In this document: piece by piece, positions 1 to 11,700 of the stretch | Numbering within the stretch: the stretch's first letter is position 1 | Layout of the letters: every line of letters starts with the position of its first letter | NCBI RefSeq assembly: GCF_005239225.2 | Contig: NC_133293.1 | Location: 8,214,333-8,278,332 of the forward strand | DNA length: 64,000 nucleotides | Origin: Populus alba | Taxonomy: Eukaryota > Streptophyta > Magnoliopsida > Malpighiales > Salicaceae | Direction of reading: 5' to 3' | The notes under the pieces: model-generated | Told to the model about the DNA's origin: nothing | Seen by the model: the letters and a program-made list of their open reading frames with translations, nothing else | The model's database searches: none | Translations under genes and position numbers: made by a program

Positions 1-1483
1 TATCCCTTGTAGTCCCATTTTGAGCTGGATAAAATATCTTTTCATGAAAACCCTGACTAGGATCACACCCCACACTGGGGGCAAATGATAGATATGTTAG
101 AGACACTGATATGATTAATGGATAAAGGGTAAGGCTTAGAACAAAAGTGCAATGATTGAGAGAGAGCTAATAGTAGACACATAGACTGGGGGCATATAAG
201 AAAGTTTTGAGGAAGGCTATGAAAAAAAAAAAGAATGAAAAAAGGAAGTTGAATTTGCCTTCACTTAAATACAAGTCAAAGATAAAGGAAGGAGAACGCC
301 TATCAAGTCTATGAAGAGCAAAAGAAATTTCAATCAAGGAAAGGCACAACAAAAGTCAATACTAAAAAAAAAAAAGAGATTAAGCTATAAGCGCTGACTT
401 TTGGTATCCATTATAAAGCCTATGATGTTATCAGATGATTAAGGTTGGTTATTCATCATGGAAACGTGGATTTTGATTATGACTTATGTTAAGAAAAGAC
501 TGATCTTTGAGGTTAACAAGGTTATATGGCATTTCCTCTACCAAGACAACAATAGAAAAGAGTTGATGAATAGTTGATGTTGATCCTAGGTCTTTGAAAC
601 CCTCAAACACCTTTTGAGCCTTTGAAATTCTTTTCTTTCATAGCCATGAACCATAGCCTGCATTACGTGCTTTTAAAAGCCCTTTTTAATCAAGTAAGAA
701 ATTTGAACCGATAAATGGCGCTCTCAAAACTTAAAGAGCTTTTCCATAAGGGTCGTGACTTCATGAATTAAGTTACTGGTTATTATGCATGCTGATAAAA
801 CAAATGCTAAGAAAAGAAACAACTTTTCTTGATAAAGCCTCAGCATCTTGTTTTTGAAATTCATAAAAATGTCACCCCATCACAGACCATCAAATGATAT
901 ACCCAATATCAAGGATTCAAATTGATACAAAGAACCATGGAAAAAGCCATTTTAATCCTACAACGGGTCGATTTCTGTTTTCAAAATACAAGACAATCAA
1001 AGGACCGTGTATTTCGAATAACGTGTGTTGGGTCTTTGATCAAAAAGCTTGATTTTCAAAAGATTTCCAAAAAAGGACATCTCTGATTTCATTTCAACAA
1101 ACTAGACTTTGAATAGACATGATCTTTGAAATATGAGAGTTGATTCCAGAACAAGGAAGATTATCAAACACAGAAGAACATTGATTGAGTATGCAAAATC
1201 GTTGATAGAAATGACATTGAAGTCCTCGACACTCCTTGAAAAGTTGAGCAGCTGGGGGCAATACAGTGGACCTTAAGAAGGAAAACAAACAGTATCCAGA
1301 TCAACTGGGAGCAAAGAAAGAATCACATGATGAGTCATCAAAGTCCATCAAAGTCATTCCTGGCATTCACAAAAGCCATTTGGTTGTAAACAGAAGAATG
1401 AGCATGTTCAGATCAACTAGGGGCAATGTTGTTCAAAGACAATCCATGATTTAGTGAACTTCAGCAGCAATTGATGAGCAACA

Positions 1484-1755
1484 CTGCACTTGAAGGATAT
1501 TTTCATATCTTCATCTTGGGTAACCCTCTGAAACATGGCTATGACTCCTGACAGATGTTATCGGGTGAGTGCATTTGAATGAACATCGACTATATGCACA
1601 CCACCAAGACTGACTGTGGAACAATGCTGCACTTGAAGGACAATCTCATATTGTCATCCTTTGAAACATGGTTATCGACAGACGTTACCACGCAACTGCA
1701 TTGAATGAATGTCAGAAAGGCACCCACCCCGAAGACTGACTGTGTGGGACAATTT
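1484..1755. repeat. Direct tandem duplication, period about 143 bp
   Basis: Two degenerate copies start with CTGCACTTGAAGGA at 1484 and 1627. Each continues through a GAAACATGG..ATCGACAGACGTTA-like stretch and ends near AGACTGACTGTG. The repeat lies inside the retrotransposon's non-coding region and is probably replication-slippage or unequal-crossover debris. Confidence 0.6.
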
Positions 1756-2555
1756 GTTTTAAGCCAGATGAGCACTTCACCGCATGAGTATGGGTGATAG
1801 AAGTAGCATCATTGATGAGGCCGAGGCATTTCTTTTCACAATCTGATTAGAAGAGTTGAAAGGAGTCCATGAGAAGAGCACTGAGCATACAACCATAAGC
1901 CTTTGTACTGCAAGCTATGAGATGCATGATTGGATGACTGAATGAGTTCCAAGAAGGCTAATGATAACATGTACTTGAAGAGTACTGTTTCAAATAGAGG
2001 CAAGTTCATGACTGATTAACAATTTTGATGGGTATTGGCATGATGCACACAATCAATCAGAGGATAATTCTCAGAAGAAGCCAGGAGAAAATCCTTCATG
2101 ATGAATCAAGCAGTACCACACTTGGGGGCAGGGTCAAGCTTGATGAACGATGCAAGCAGTAATTGTCGAAGACAGCCCGGGTTGGGCACTACATTTACAG
2201 CTGAGTGGATGGCTTGCACATGAATGAGCCAATGCATCGAAAGAGCAAGGAAAGCTTTGGAATGAAAACAAAGGCACCCTATGACGATGGAGCATCAAAG
2301 AGGGGGGGACCTATATTTCAAATCAGGTAAAGGATGCATGCATATCATCTAACCTTAAAAAAAAAAAAAAATTTGCACATATTTTTGAATTGTTACAGGA
2401 AAATCCTTAAAGAGGTCCAGCAAGATGGTGGAAAAAGAAAGAAGCATGGTGGTGATGATAATAAAGAATCGGTTTTGATCATGGAATAAAAGGACGATGG
2501 GATGAACCCTACCATTAGGAAAATCCCAAAGAAATGAAAAGATCAACCTTGCAAT

Positions 2556-2662
2556 CGGGAAGCCTCGAGTTTTCAACCCTTGCAGTCAGGAAACACCGAG
2601 TTTTCAAATCCTATGATCGGGACTTATCAGGAAGCACCAAGTTTTCCAGCCCTTCTTCTGTC
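2556..2662. repeat. Short degenerate tandem repeat (about 33 bp, 3 copies)
   Basis: Three successive units share a CGGGAAGC / CAGGAAACACC / AGGAAGCACC start followed by GAGTTTTC or AAGTTTTCC and a pyrimidine-rich tail. They lead directly into the larger arrays that begin near 2716. Confidence 0.55.
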
Positions 2663-2715
2663 ATCCCCTCAGGACTTCGCCAGGTAAGTCCTATTTTTCA
2701 CACTTGTCATATCAC

Positions 2716-3115
2716 ATTTTTTCCATCTGGGTAGGTCGCCCATCATAATAAGACCGTTCATCATATTTTTTCCATCCGGGTAGGTCACCCATGACAATGA
2801 GACCGCAATTTTCCACATTTTTTCCATCTGGGTAGGTCACCCATTACAATGAGACCGCATTTCATATTCTTTCTATTTGGGTAGGTCGCCCATCACAACG
2901 AGACCACTTCATCATATTTTTTATATCTGGGTAGGTCACCCATTACAATGAGACCACACTTCATATTTTTTCCATTTTTTTGGGTAGGTCGCCCATTACA
3001 ATGAGACCACACCTCACATTCTTTCTATCTGGGTAGGTCACCCATTACAATGAGACCACACTTCATATTTTTTCCACGTGGGTAGGTCACCCATTACAAT
3101 GAGACCGCACTTCAC
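2716..3115. repeat. Tandem array A, about 48-bp unit with GGGTAGGTCGCCCAT core
   Basis: Eight imperfect units each contain GGGTAGGTC(G/A)CCCAT, then (T/C)ACAATGAGACC, then a T-rich spacer. Unit length varies because of the T-rich spacer. The core is shared in altered form with the next arrays, so all five probably arose by successive amplification inside the retrotransposon's 3' non-coding region. Confidence 0.9.
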
Positions 3116-3118
3116 AGC

Positions 3119-3452
3119 ATTTTTCTAGGGTTCGTCACCCGTACAATGAGACCAGCATCTTTCTAGGGTTCGTCACCCGTACAATGAGACCACCATTTTT
3201 CTAGGGTTCGTCACCCGTACAATGAGACCAGCATTTTTTTAGGGTTCGTCACCCGTACAATGAGACCACCATTTTTTCTAGGGTTCGTCACCCGTACAAT
3301 GAGACCAGCACTTGTTTAGGGTTCGTCACCCGTACAATGAGACCAGCAACACTAGGGTTCGTCACCCGTACAATGAGACCAGCACCAGGGTTCGTCACCC
3401 GTACAATGAGACCAGCTTTTTTCTAGGGTTCGTCACCCGTACAATGAGACCA
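3119..3452. repeat. Tandem array B, about 38-bp unit with AGGGTTCGTCACCCGTACAATG
   Basis: Nine units of TAGGGTTCGTCACCCG followed by TACAATGAGACC and a short AGCATTTTT-like spacer. They are much more uniform than array A, which implies a more recent expansion. Several units are shortened by spacer loss (near 3345-3420). Confidence 0.92.
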
Positions 3453-3469
3453 TTTTTTACACATTCTTT

Positions 3470-3708
3470 TGTTTTGGTTAAATGAGGTCGCCAGATGGGA
3501 TCTCATGTAGCTTTGGTTAAAGGGAATCGCCAGATGGGATTTCAGGTTACCCGAGTTACACAATTTAGTTCCAGTTGAATGAGGTCGCCAGATGGGATCT
3601 CATGTAGCTTTGGTTAAAGGGAATCGCCAGACAGGATTTCAGGTTAACCGAGTTACGCAATATTTTCGTTCCAGTTGAATGAGGTCGCCAGATGGGATCT
3701 CAGGTAAA
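3470..3708. repeat. Tandem array C, alternating GAGGTCGCCAGATGGGAT / GGAATCGCCAGATGGGAT units
   Basis: Two alternating half-units, one with ATGAGGTCGCCAGATGGGAT and one with AAAGGGAATCGCCAGA, form a higher-order repeat of about 120 bp present roughly twice. GTCGCC links it to the flanking arrays. Confidence 0.85.
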
Positions 3709-3712
3709 CCCA

Positions 3713-3905
3713 ATGTGTGGGCAGGTCGCCCGTGAAAATAGACTATTGGGAGAGTGTGGGTCGGTCGCCCGTGAAAATAGACTAGGGTGAGTATGTGTGG
3801 GTCGGTCGCCCGTGAAAATAGACTAGGGTGAGTATGTGTGGGCAGGTCGCCCGTGAAAATAGATCAGTGTGAGTGTGTGGGCAGGTCGCCCAAGATAATG
3901 AAATC
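3713..3905. repeat. Tandem array D, about 40-bp unit with GGTCGGTCGCCCGTGAAAATAG
   Basis: Five units share GTGTGGG, then CAGGTCGCCC or TCGGTCGCCC, then GTGAAAATAGA. The last unit has diverged to CAAGATAATGAAAT. The array ends about 70 bp before the polypurine tract. Confidence 0.88.
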
Positions 3906-3975
3906 ATTTTCCTTTTGGTTTCTTTACAAAGCTTACTATGCAAAATTTTGAGGATTTTCGCTTCGTAAGCATTGT

Positions 3976-3985
3976 AAAGAGGGGG
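3976..3985 (+). other. Polypurine tract of the LTR element
   Basis: AAAGAGGGGG lies four bases before the TG that opens the LTR at 3990. A purine run here is the plus-strand primer site of LTR retrotransposons and fixes the following repeat as the 3' LTR of a plus-oriented element. Confidence 0.8.
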
Positions 3986-4319
3986 CATCTGTTGCTACCC
4001 AATTTTTGACCCATGTTTTTTATATATTTTCAAAAAATCCAAAAATAGAGAAAAACAAAGAAAATCCAAAAAAATATGTTTTTTAATATATTTTCGTCAT
4101 TTTAGCATTTTCAACGTCGTCTAAAAAGAATTTAATTTTTCAAAAGATTTTCAAACGCGTTCGACTTTTCACGCGTCGTTTTTAAAATCATTGATTTTCC
4201 TCATCGAGTCGACGTTGATATTGCTCGTTTTCAAAAAATACAAAAAAACAAGAAAAATCAAATTTTACAAAAAAGAAAGTTAAGGGACCAATTTTGAAAA
4301 CTTGGCAATATTTTTTGTC

Positions 4320-4327
4320 TATAAATA
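4320..4327 (+). promoter_or_regulatory. LTR TATA box
   Basis: TATAAATA sits about 330 bp into the LTR, upstream of the transcribed leader, where an RNA polymerase II core promoter is expected. Confidence 0.6.
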
Positions 4328-5285
4328 CTGGTTTCCAACACTTACAAAAGGGGGGACATTTTTGACACATTGAGAGAAAAAACACAAAAACCCTAAAAAC
4401 CCACTTTTTCTCCTCACTCAAAAAAAAAAACCAGCCGGCGGCGCCTCCCTTACTGGTTTTGAATTTTTATTCCCCGGGGTCCTTGGATTTTCCTCTCCCA
4501 GAACCAGAGAGCCAAGGACCCCCACCATTTCTCATCCCCCTCTCGGCTGTTTCTCCCTTTCTTCTCCTTCGGCGACTCATCCTTCAGAAACCAGAGCCGG
4601 CTTATTCCTCCCTTTCCACTTTCAAAAACAGCAGCCCCCAGTCGGTTTGAATTTTTTCTTCAACCCGACAGCCCCTTCTTCATCTCAGAACCACAAAACC
4701 CTCATCTTTCCCCCGCAGACCAGTGAGCCGACCACTTATTTTTTTCCTTGGTTTTGCTAAACAAACAGGAGAGCATCGGAATGATCTCTCTCTCTTGGCC
4801 ATGATTTCCATCGTTTCCAACCGCCCATCATTTGGGCAAACCAGCGGCGTCTCCGCAGACCCAGCTCCTTCTCCCAGCGGCGGCCGAACAGCAGCGCCGG
4901 GGCAACATTCTCCTCCTCCTCCGGACCATCAACGCCGTCCTCCAACAGCAGCAGCTCCTCCACAGCAGCACCCGATCTCCCCGCAACTGAAGAACCCAGC
5001 GACGACCACAGCAGCGGCCGAACAGTCCCAGCGGCAACGCCCCCTTCTCAGTCGTTTCCCTCTTCACTGCTGGCCACCTGAAACGGAGGAGAGGAAGGAG
5101 ATGACCGATCTGCAGCGAGGCAGATTCAAAAGACCTGCACGGGACAGATCTGAAGAGAACTTGAACAGATCTAAAAAACTAAAATCGACTGTGTTGTGCA
5201 TTTTCTGTTATTGCAGGTCACCGCCGGCGAGAGAAAGGAAGAGGGGAGGAAGCCATTACAGCCCCTCACGCTGCCTAGATTTCAT

Positions 5286-5311
5286 GGCGGCGCGTGAACC
5301 CACGCGCCGCC
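5286..5311. repeat. GC-rich perfect inverted repeat in the LTR
   Basis: GGCGGCGCGTG (5286-5296) and its exact complement CACGCGCCGCC (5301-5311) are separated by AACC. A second left-arm copy, GGCGGCGCGTGGG, follows at 5318-5330 and GACGCGCC after it, so alternative hairpins are possible. If transcribed, the RNA would fold strongly. Confidence 0.9.
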
Positions 5312-6035
5312 AGTGACGGCGGCGCGTGGGAAGACGCGCCACCAGCGTTCAGTTGCCCTGAAAATGCTCCCAGCACTGTTTCAGTGGTGCAAAAGGTGTT
5401 CCTGTGAATTCCATATTGTTTTAGGGCTGTTATTGTAATTTTAATGTAATTTTTGTTTCATGTAATTTTTTATTTAGTTTTGAATTTGTATTTGTATTTG
5501 TATTATGGAAAGAAAAGACAAGAAAAGAAAAAGAAAAGAAAAGAAACAAAAAAATAAAATAGTGAAATATGAATGTGTGTGTTTGTATTTTTTATTATAT
5601 GTTATTGAATTATAAAAATTAAAAAAAGACAAAAAGAATTATTTGTTAATTTAAATATGGTTAAATATCTCAAGGACAAATAAAATCAAGTTGTATTTTC
5701 CATGAAAATATGAGGACAAGTTTCTACATATATTCGGGGATTTAATAACTGATTTATTCAAGCCTAAGAATTTAATTAATATTTTAAATTTTCAAATCAC
5801 ATCAGAACACGAAGCAGCTTATCTCAGGTAGGGTGTGTTAGGGGTGCTAATACCTTCCCTAACCACAACCAGTCCCTTACCCATGATCTCTGACAAGACC
5901 AGTACATCAGGTTTCCTAGTAGCCCTCAATAAATTACTAGGTGGCGACTCCCACGAACGAATTCAAAGCAAACGCAACAACGAGAAAAATCGCCAACCGA
6001 TGCCGCGCGCCATGATTTTTTTTTGGGGTGTGACA

Positions 6036-7474
6036 ATAGGAATGCTTCCAACGGAACTGATGATCATGATGATGATAGTGATGAAAATGAGGATTCAGAT
6101 TGTACTGACAATGAGGATGAATCGTTTTGGCTACGAGAGTTTAAGCATAAAAAACTATTATTATGCATCACTGGTGTTTTACACATGTACTATGCTACTT
6201 ATGTGCATAAGGAACCTTGTATTGTTTCATATAACACAGGGATTAAATGGTTTACTAAAGTCGTACAAGGACACCAGAAATGGTGTGTTAATATGTTTAG
6301 GATGGATGCAACGACGTTACAAAACCTTTGTTATTACTTGGAAATACAATATGCCTTGAAACCATCGAAAATGACAACTGTTATTGAGAAGGTGGCAATG
6401 TTTTTGTATACCATTGCATTAGGTGCAACAAATAGGCAAGTGCAGGAAAGATTTCAACACTCAGGTGAAACCGTGAGTCGCTATTTTAATGAAGTGTTGA
6501 AGATAATTTGTTTGCTTGCGGTAGATATAATTAAACTAGAGAACTCTGAGTTTTTATACACTCCACGAAAAATTGCGATGAATCCTAGATTTATGCCTCA
6601 TTTTAAGGTCAGACAGACAGTCTTTATAGCAATTATAGACATAATCATCAATATTATATTATTCATCTTTAATTACTTATGAAATGCTGGTTATTGTTTT
6701 GTTTTGTAGAATTGTATTGGTGCGATTGACGGGACACATATGCGTGCTTCTGTTTCTCATGAAAATTAAGTATCATTTATCGATAAAAAAGATGTGCCAA
6801 CATAGAATATAATGGCAATATGTAGTTTTAATATGCAATTCACGTTTGTTTGGGCAGGATGAGAAGGTAACGCTTATGATACTCGTATTTTTTTTAGGCT
6901 ATTGACAATCCAAAAATAAAATTTCCAAAACCTCCTGAAGGTAAATATATGATAATAATTTTAAATATGTTTATTCTGTATTTTTTTATTACATTTGATA
7001 TAATTTTCTCTATCGTTATTTCAGGTAAATATTATTTGGTTTATGCTGGGTACCCAAACGAGTTTGGATATCTCGATCCATATAAAGGTGAGAGGTATCA
7101 CTTCTAAGATTTTTGACGTCAAAGGAAACCAACAAGCCAGGAAGAGCGATTTAATCATGCACATTCATCACTCCGCAATGTCATTAAACGTGCATTTGGG
7201 GTGTGGAAACAACGATGGAGAATTTTACAGAACATGCCGGCATATCCGTAAAAATCACATGTGCAGATTGTAGTGGCATCAATGGCACTACAGAACTATA
7301 TAAAAAGGAAGTCACAAGAAGATGTTGCATTTGTAGAATATGATCGCAATCCTCATTTTAGTCCCTGATAATTTTTTAGCAGATGTTGTATCACGTTCTC
7401 AAAGTCAGGGTAACCATAGGCCTTCTCAAATGAATTATGTTCGTGATGGAATGGCGGATAGTTTAATGAGATGA
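6036..7474 (+). pseudogene. PIF/Harbinger transposase, decayed (HARBI1-like)
   Basis: The first exon (6036-6609) reads an acidic D/E-rich start, then RMDATTLQNLCYYLE, VAMFLYTIALGATNRQVQERF and SGETVSRYFNEVL, the helix-rich N-terminal part of plant Harbinger transposases. After an intron (6610-6709) the DDE domain follows: CIGAIDGTHMRAS (first Asp), GNAYDTRIF (second Asp), a small intron near 6951-7023, YYLVYAGYPNEFGYL, then [20 protein letters not shown] with the Glu. At least six in-frame stops (6767, 6803, 6860, two near 7105-7120, one near 7247) and a frameshift near 6895 kill it. The true start is missing where the LTR abuts. It is a relic of a DNA transposon; the family call rests on these motifs. 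Confidence 0.9.
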
Positions 7475-8040
7475 ATGAGGACAACAATAATGTAACATTC
7501 ATATTTTTTGATGTATTAAAAGAATTTCCTCACAAATTTACACATGTCCTTCTAGGTAATTTTACCAATAAAAACACTTAACCAAACACATATCAATTCC
7601 TCTTTAGACAACTTTAATTTTAACCACAATAGTAACCAAATACATTTACTTAAAAGAACCATACAAAAAAGTGATTTTCAAAAAAGTTTTTTTTACCAAC
7701 CGCAATCACAAAAGCCAGCATTCTTCCAAACACTACCGAACAACATAGTCACTGTATTTGGGATAAACCACATAAGCCACCACTCTCCCAAACACTCACT
7801 AAAACACAGGCTCAACCTTGTCTTATTATAGAAGTGTTTGGAAATATGATAGCGATTACTTTTTAAAATAATTTTCACTCAAAAATACATCAAAATAATA
7901 TATTTTTTATTTTTAAAAAATCATTTTTGATATCAACACATCAAAAGGATCCAAAAATATATAAAAAAAAAAAAATTCAATTTGTACCTAATCCATGTTT
8001 GGAACGCAATATCAAACGGGGCTAAGTTTAAATTAACAGC
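7475..8040. mobile_element. Harbinger 3' flank and AT-rich MITE-like repeat
   Basis: After the transposase the DNA contains CCAAACAC words (near 7730 and 7790) facing a GTGTTTGG word near 7832, as in termini of small TIR elements. From 7830 to about 8035 lies a copy of the commonest interspersed repeat in this window: GTGTTTGG-start, AT-rich body with ATATATTTTTTATTTTT and a TTTTTGATATCAACACATCAAAA-like core, and an end near ATGTTTGGAACGC. It could be a non-autonomous relative of the Harbinger element; exact ends and target-site duplications were not resolved. Confidence 0.55.
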
Positions 8041-8767
8041 ACCTATATATTAATGCCCATAAACATTTTGTCTCCACTTTAGCTTCTCACAATACATGGT
8101 GTACTCTTCTACTTTCTTTCTCATTACTGGTCAAGTTTTTCATTTCCCCCTACTTTAGGTTTACATTATCGCTCCTCTCTTTTCACTGCCCTCCCTCCCT
8201 CACTCAAACATAAATGGATCACTCATATTGTCCTTCAATCCTTGATCATTATAACTTCTACATTTTTGTTGGAGGTGCTCTTATGAAATCCATATTGTCT
8301 CATGTTCCTTTCTCTCATGTTTAGTTCATGTTTATTAAATATAAAATATTAAATTCAAATTGAATGAGCATGATTTTAGCAGGTGTTAAGCATGGCAACA
8401 TATTAAATAGTAAATATTTTTTTCTCACTACATCCAGATCATTGAATTAAAAAATTAGTAACATGACCTTTCTTGTTCCTCTCCGAATATGAGAGGATTT
8501 GGATCCCTTCTTGTTATGTCCTTGTATTCTCTCGTGACATTCTCATTTCATGGACATGTTTCTTTATGGTCAAATCCTACTTTTGCCTAAGAGAGAGAAT
8601 GCCTGCTATACACCTAAAGATATTCCTGGGCCACCTAAAAAAGATTGCAAATAAACGAGTCATAGTATCATTTTCTTCATAACTCAAGGGTCAACCTAAC
8701 TATGTCATCTTGGTAATCCATAACGAGGCTCAAAAAATAAGCAACATCAAAAAAAAGAACCATACCA
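8041..8767. other. Intergenic, no gene recognised
   Basis: Pyrimidine-rich DNA around 8100-8220, then AT-rich sequence. One 69-codon open frame at 8473-8682 has no recognisable motif and is not called. The missing end of the myosin tail would have been expected here and is not found. Confidence 0.5.
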
Positions 8768-11700
8768 AGAATCCAACTGCTTGCCTTATGTGTTTAAGTT
8801 CATCCCAATAATGCAATTCAAAGTCAATACACAACAATGATTAATATGGAGACAAACTGCAAGGCCCCTTGGAAGGTTCTTAGCCACAAGCACAAAGACA
8901 GTGAGGTCTAATGTGAAATTAAATATTCTCACAAAACCATTTTTCTCCTTTGCGTTGAAATATACTTGATGCAGGTAAAGCATGCAATAGTAATTAATCA
9001 AGATATGAAATATCACTCAGCTTGCATTTTTTTAACCATATAACAGCCAATATTCCATGTTTAAAATAATAGCAAAACCACACAAAAAGGGACTGTATAG
9101 GTCTTAATGGTTAGCGTCCACACTTTTCTTTTCAAAAAAAAATTTTGATTGTAATGACTTAAACAAAACCATTAATTGGTCACACAGCCTTGCTAAGTTT
9201 GTTCAAATCCCTTTATATGGCTTTTGAATTGGCATGAAAAAATAGTGGCATCTGATGATACATGCATAATGGAAAAATATGATTGTGGTGAATACAGCAA
9301 CTAATTGCAGACAGCTTTAGAAGAGTACCTCTTCTTTTGCATGGCCACACCATAATTCTAATTCAGCTAACTCAGCCTTCACATATTCCCCATTACTGAA
9401 TGTGCAACACTCTCGACGAAGCAGAAAGCTGCAATTATACCAGCAATTGCATTGACAAGTTAATGCAGTAGAATACAACAGCAACACTATCCAAGTATAC
9501 AGCATTCTACAATGAAATTTGAAAAGGTTAGAGAAGCTATTTACCTATTAAACAGCTGTACATTGATGTATGAAAAAATTTGAATGAATAACTTCTGCGC
9601 AAGAATTGGAGGCACCTAAAACATTATTATGCAGAGTTCAGAGCATAAAAAGGACAATAGCATAACTTTGATATTATTGAAAGCAATGATCACATACAAA
9701 ATTTTCTTTCAATGTACATAGAAGCCCATCAAGACTTTCAACAATGTTGCGCCAGTAATCAACCAGATGATCATGGCTAAATGACCGAGATGATTTTAAA
9801 ATAGTTCACTTTGATGCCCTTGGTGCCTGAATTTCATTAGCACATTGTTAGTGTTAGAAAATTGTGGTTGCGCGGGGGGGGAGGGGGGATTCCCCAGGAT
9901 AGCACGTGAAGTTAATCAAGAACTAACAACTTGTAACTTAATCTCTCCAATTACAAGTGCACCCATTGTCATTTTTCTTGGCAGTAAAAATTAAAAAGAA
10001 CATGCATTCAAGCCAAGGAAAAAACTGGTTCCAAATATGTATTCCAACATCCGAATATATCTTCAAACATTTGCATAAGAATACATCAATGCAACAACAT
10101 GAAAAGTTTGCAAATCTAATTACAAAAGAAAACCAAAGGGAAAAAGGAAAGGCAAGATAAGCAACAAAAGTAAAATCTCAATAGAGGATGACACTTAATC
10201 AAAATCTATGATCAACATAAAAATGGATTTCAATGGTCCATGCAATGAATCATTTCATTCCTGTTAGTTTTTAACAAAACATTACAGCATAAATTATGGA
10301 AGATTTTAAATCATTGAAAAAATGCAACGGGCTTGCCCATTTATTGATAGGGAGAGAAAAAACTCATTAAATACATCATGGCAAGATTCATAAATGAAGA
10401 ATCAAGGTCAGTTTACCTGGACACATGAAGAAAGAAGAGGTGATAAATCCTTTTTTAAATTATCTCGAATTACATCTTCTCCACATATGCTGTCAACTGC
10501 TGTTTAAAAAGCTAAGCTGAATACTTAGCCTCGACCAGCTGTATATCTTTACCAATTTTAAGATTGGCTGAAGAAGGCGATGAATGGAAACTCTGAGAAA
10601 ATATCAGGTCATTTGCATAAGCAGGACATCAAATAAAATTTTGAGAATTAAAGAAGAATACAATTTTGTGAATTAAAGTAGAGTTATGTGTCTTCAAAAT
10701 GTAGTTACATGATTTAAGATTATTAAATCATTTTTCTGTGAGCACTACTACAAAAGAAATTCCTGGAGGGTATCTGATTACTTTGGCCATCCTTCCAAAA
10801 AATGATGTTGGAGGTGGAGGCAAATTTGGATTTGCACCACTGCCTTTTAAAGTCCGTTGAAGTAAGAACAACAACATCGAGGTATTAGATAACCAGTATG
10901 CCATATGATTACTGTCATCCTGGTTCTGCAAGCATTACATTAACAACATCAAGCATGTTAGATATCAAATCAAATCACAGAACTCGAAAACAATTCCTTT
11001 TTCTTCAGTAACCTGTGCTGTGGTTTGGTTTAGAGGCAGGACAATTTCCAAATAAATCAAGCGTGAAAGGAGAAAATCAAGTTACCTCTATAGCAGAACC
11101 AGTCATCTGAATAAGACAATCAAATACTCTAGTTCTTTCTGCTTCAAACAATCTCCAGTGGAAAAGGCATCTGTAAATGGTAAAGGCTCCAACTGGTTTT
11201 CCTTTGACTAAACCCAGGATTCTGCTCCACACATCTGATCAGAGCATCTACACTCTCCTACATCACAGGAAAAAAAAATGAACAATCAAGATTACATCAA
11301 ACCATTTAAACTCCCAAACCAAAAATATATCAGGAAAAAAGAACTGTTTTTCCCACTTTAAGCACGTACATCTAGCCGTTCAATCTGTCATTTCCTCAAT
11401 CTTTTGTCAGCATCAGTACCAAACATTCTAGCTGGGGTAGGTGGTTCCTGAAGAAGTATGCTCAATCAGGATGATAGATAATACAGGAATATTCAGACAA
11501 TGGTAAACAAGTCTTAAATAAAATTAAATTATCATTATTTTTTTCACTAACATGATGACCATTTTCTAGATGCTGCAGCAGTTTAAGAGAAGGAAAAGAA
11601 TTAATAAGTTTCCAAAGGCTAGCATGAGAAAAGTAGTTTAAAAAAAAAACCAAGCACTTTACCAGGGAGGTAATTTCTAAATGTTCCGACATTTTTCTTG

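Larger units (their letters stand above)
1..3975 (+). mobile_element. Non-coding 3' internal region of a Tat/Ogre-like Gypsy retrotransposon
   Basis: No long open frame is seen on either strand. The stretch lies directly upstream of a polypurine tract and an LTR, so it is the internal part of an LTR element whose coding region lies left of the window. The words CTGGGGGCA and close variants recur (near 75, 187, 1252, 1420, 2121). A long non-coding stretch between pol and the 3' LTR, often rich in tandem repeats, is typical of Tat/Ogre Ty3/Gypsy elements. The lineage is inferred from this architecture, because no reverse transcriptase or integrase is inside the window. Confidence 0.7.
3990..6035 (+). 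mobile_element. 3' LTR of the Tat/Ogre-like retrotransposon (about 2.05 kb)
   Basis: The LTR opens with TGTTGCTACCC just after the polypurine tract and closes with GGGGTGTGACA. A TATA box (TATAAATA, 4320-4327) is followed by a plausible transcribed R/U5 with a GC-rich, proline/alanine-like segment (4700-5340) and an A-rich possible polyadenylation region near 5515-5570. The 594-base open frame at 4723-5316 is low-complexity and lies wholly inside the LTR, so I do not call it a gene. The next base starts transposase sequence, so the element inserted into, or recombined with, a Harbinger element. The 5' LTR and the target-site duplication partner are outside the window. Confidence 0.82.

Noticed and set aside
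2716..3905. Possible CRISPR-like array
   Set aside because: Units are contiguous tandem copies with eroded spacers in a plant retrotransposon, with no unique spacers or cas genes.
4723..5316. 197-codon open frame rich in Pro, Ala and Gln
   Set aside because: It lies entirely inside the LTR, is low in complexity, and GC-rich DNA has few stops by chance.
9165..9225. TTGTTCAAATCCC resembling a tRNA T-arm
   Set aside because: No matching anticodon and acceptor arms around it. No tRNA or rRNA gene was found in the window.
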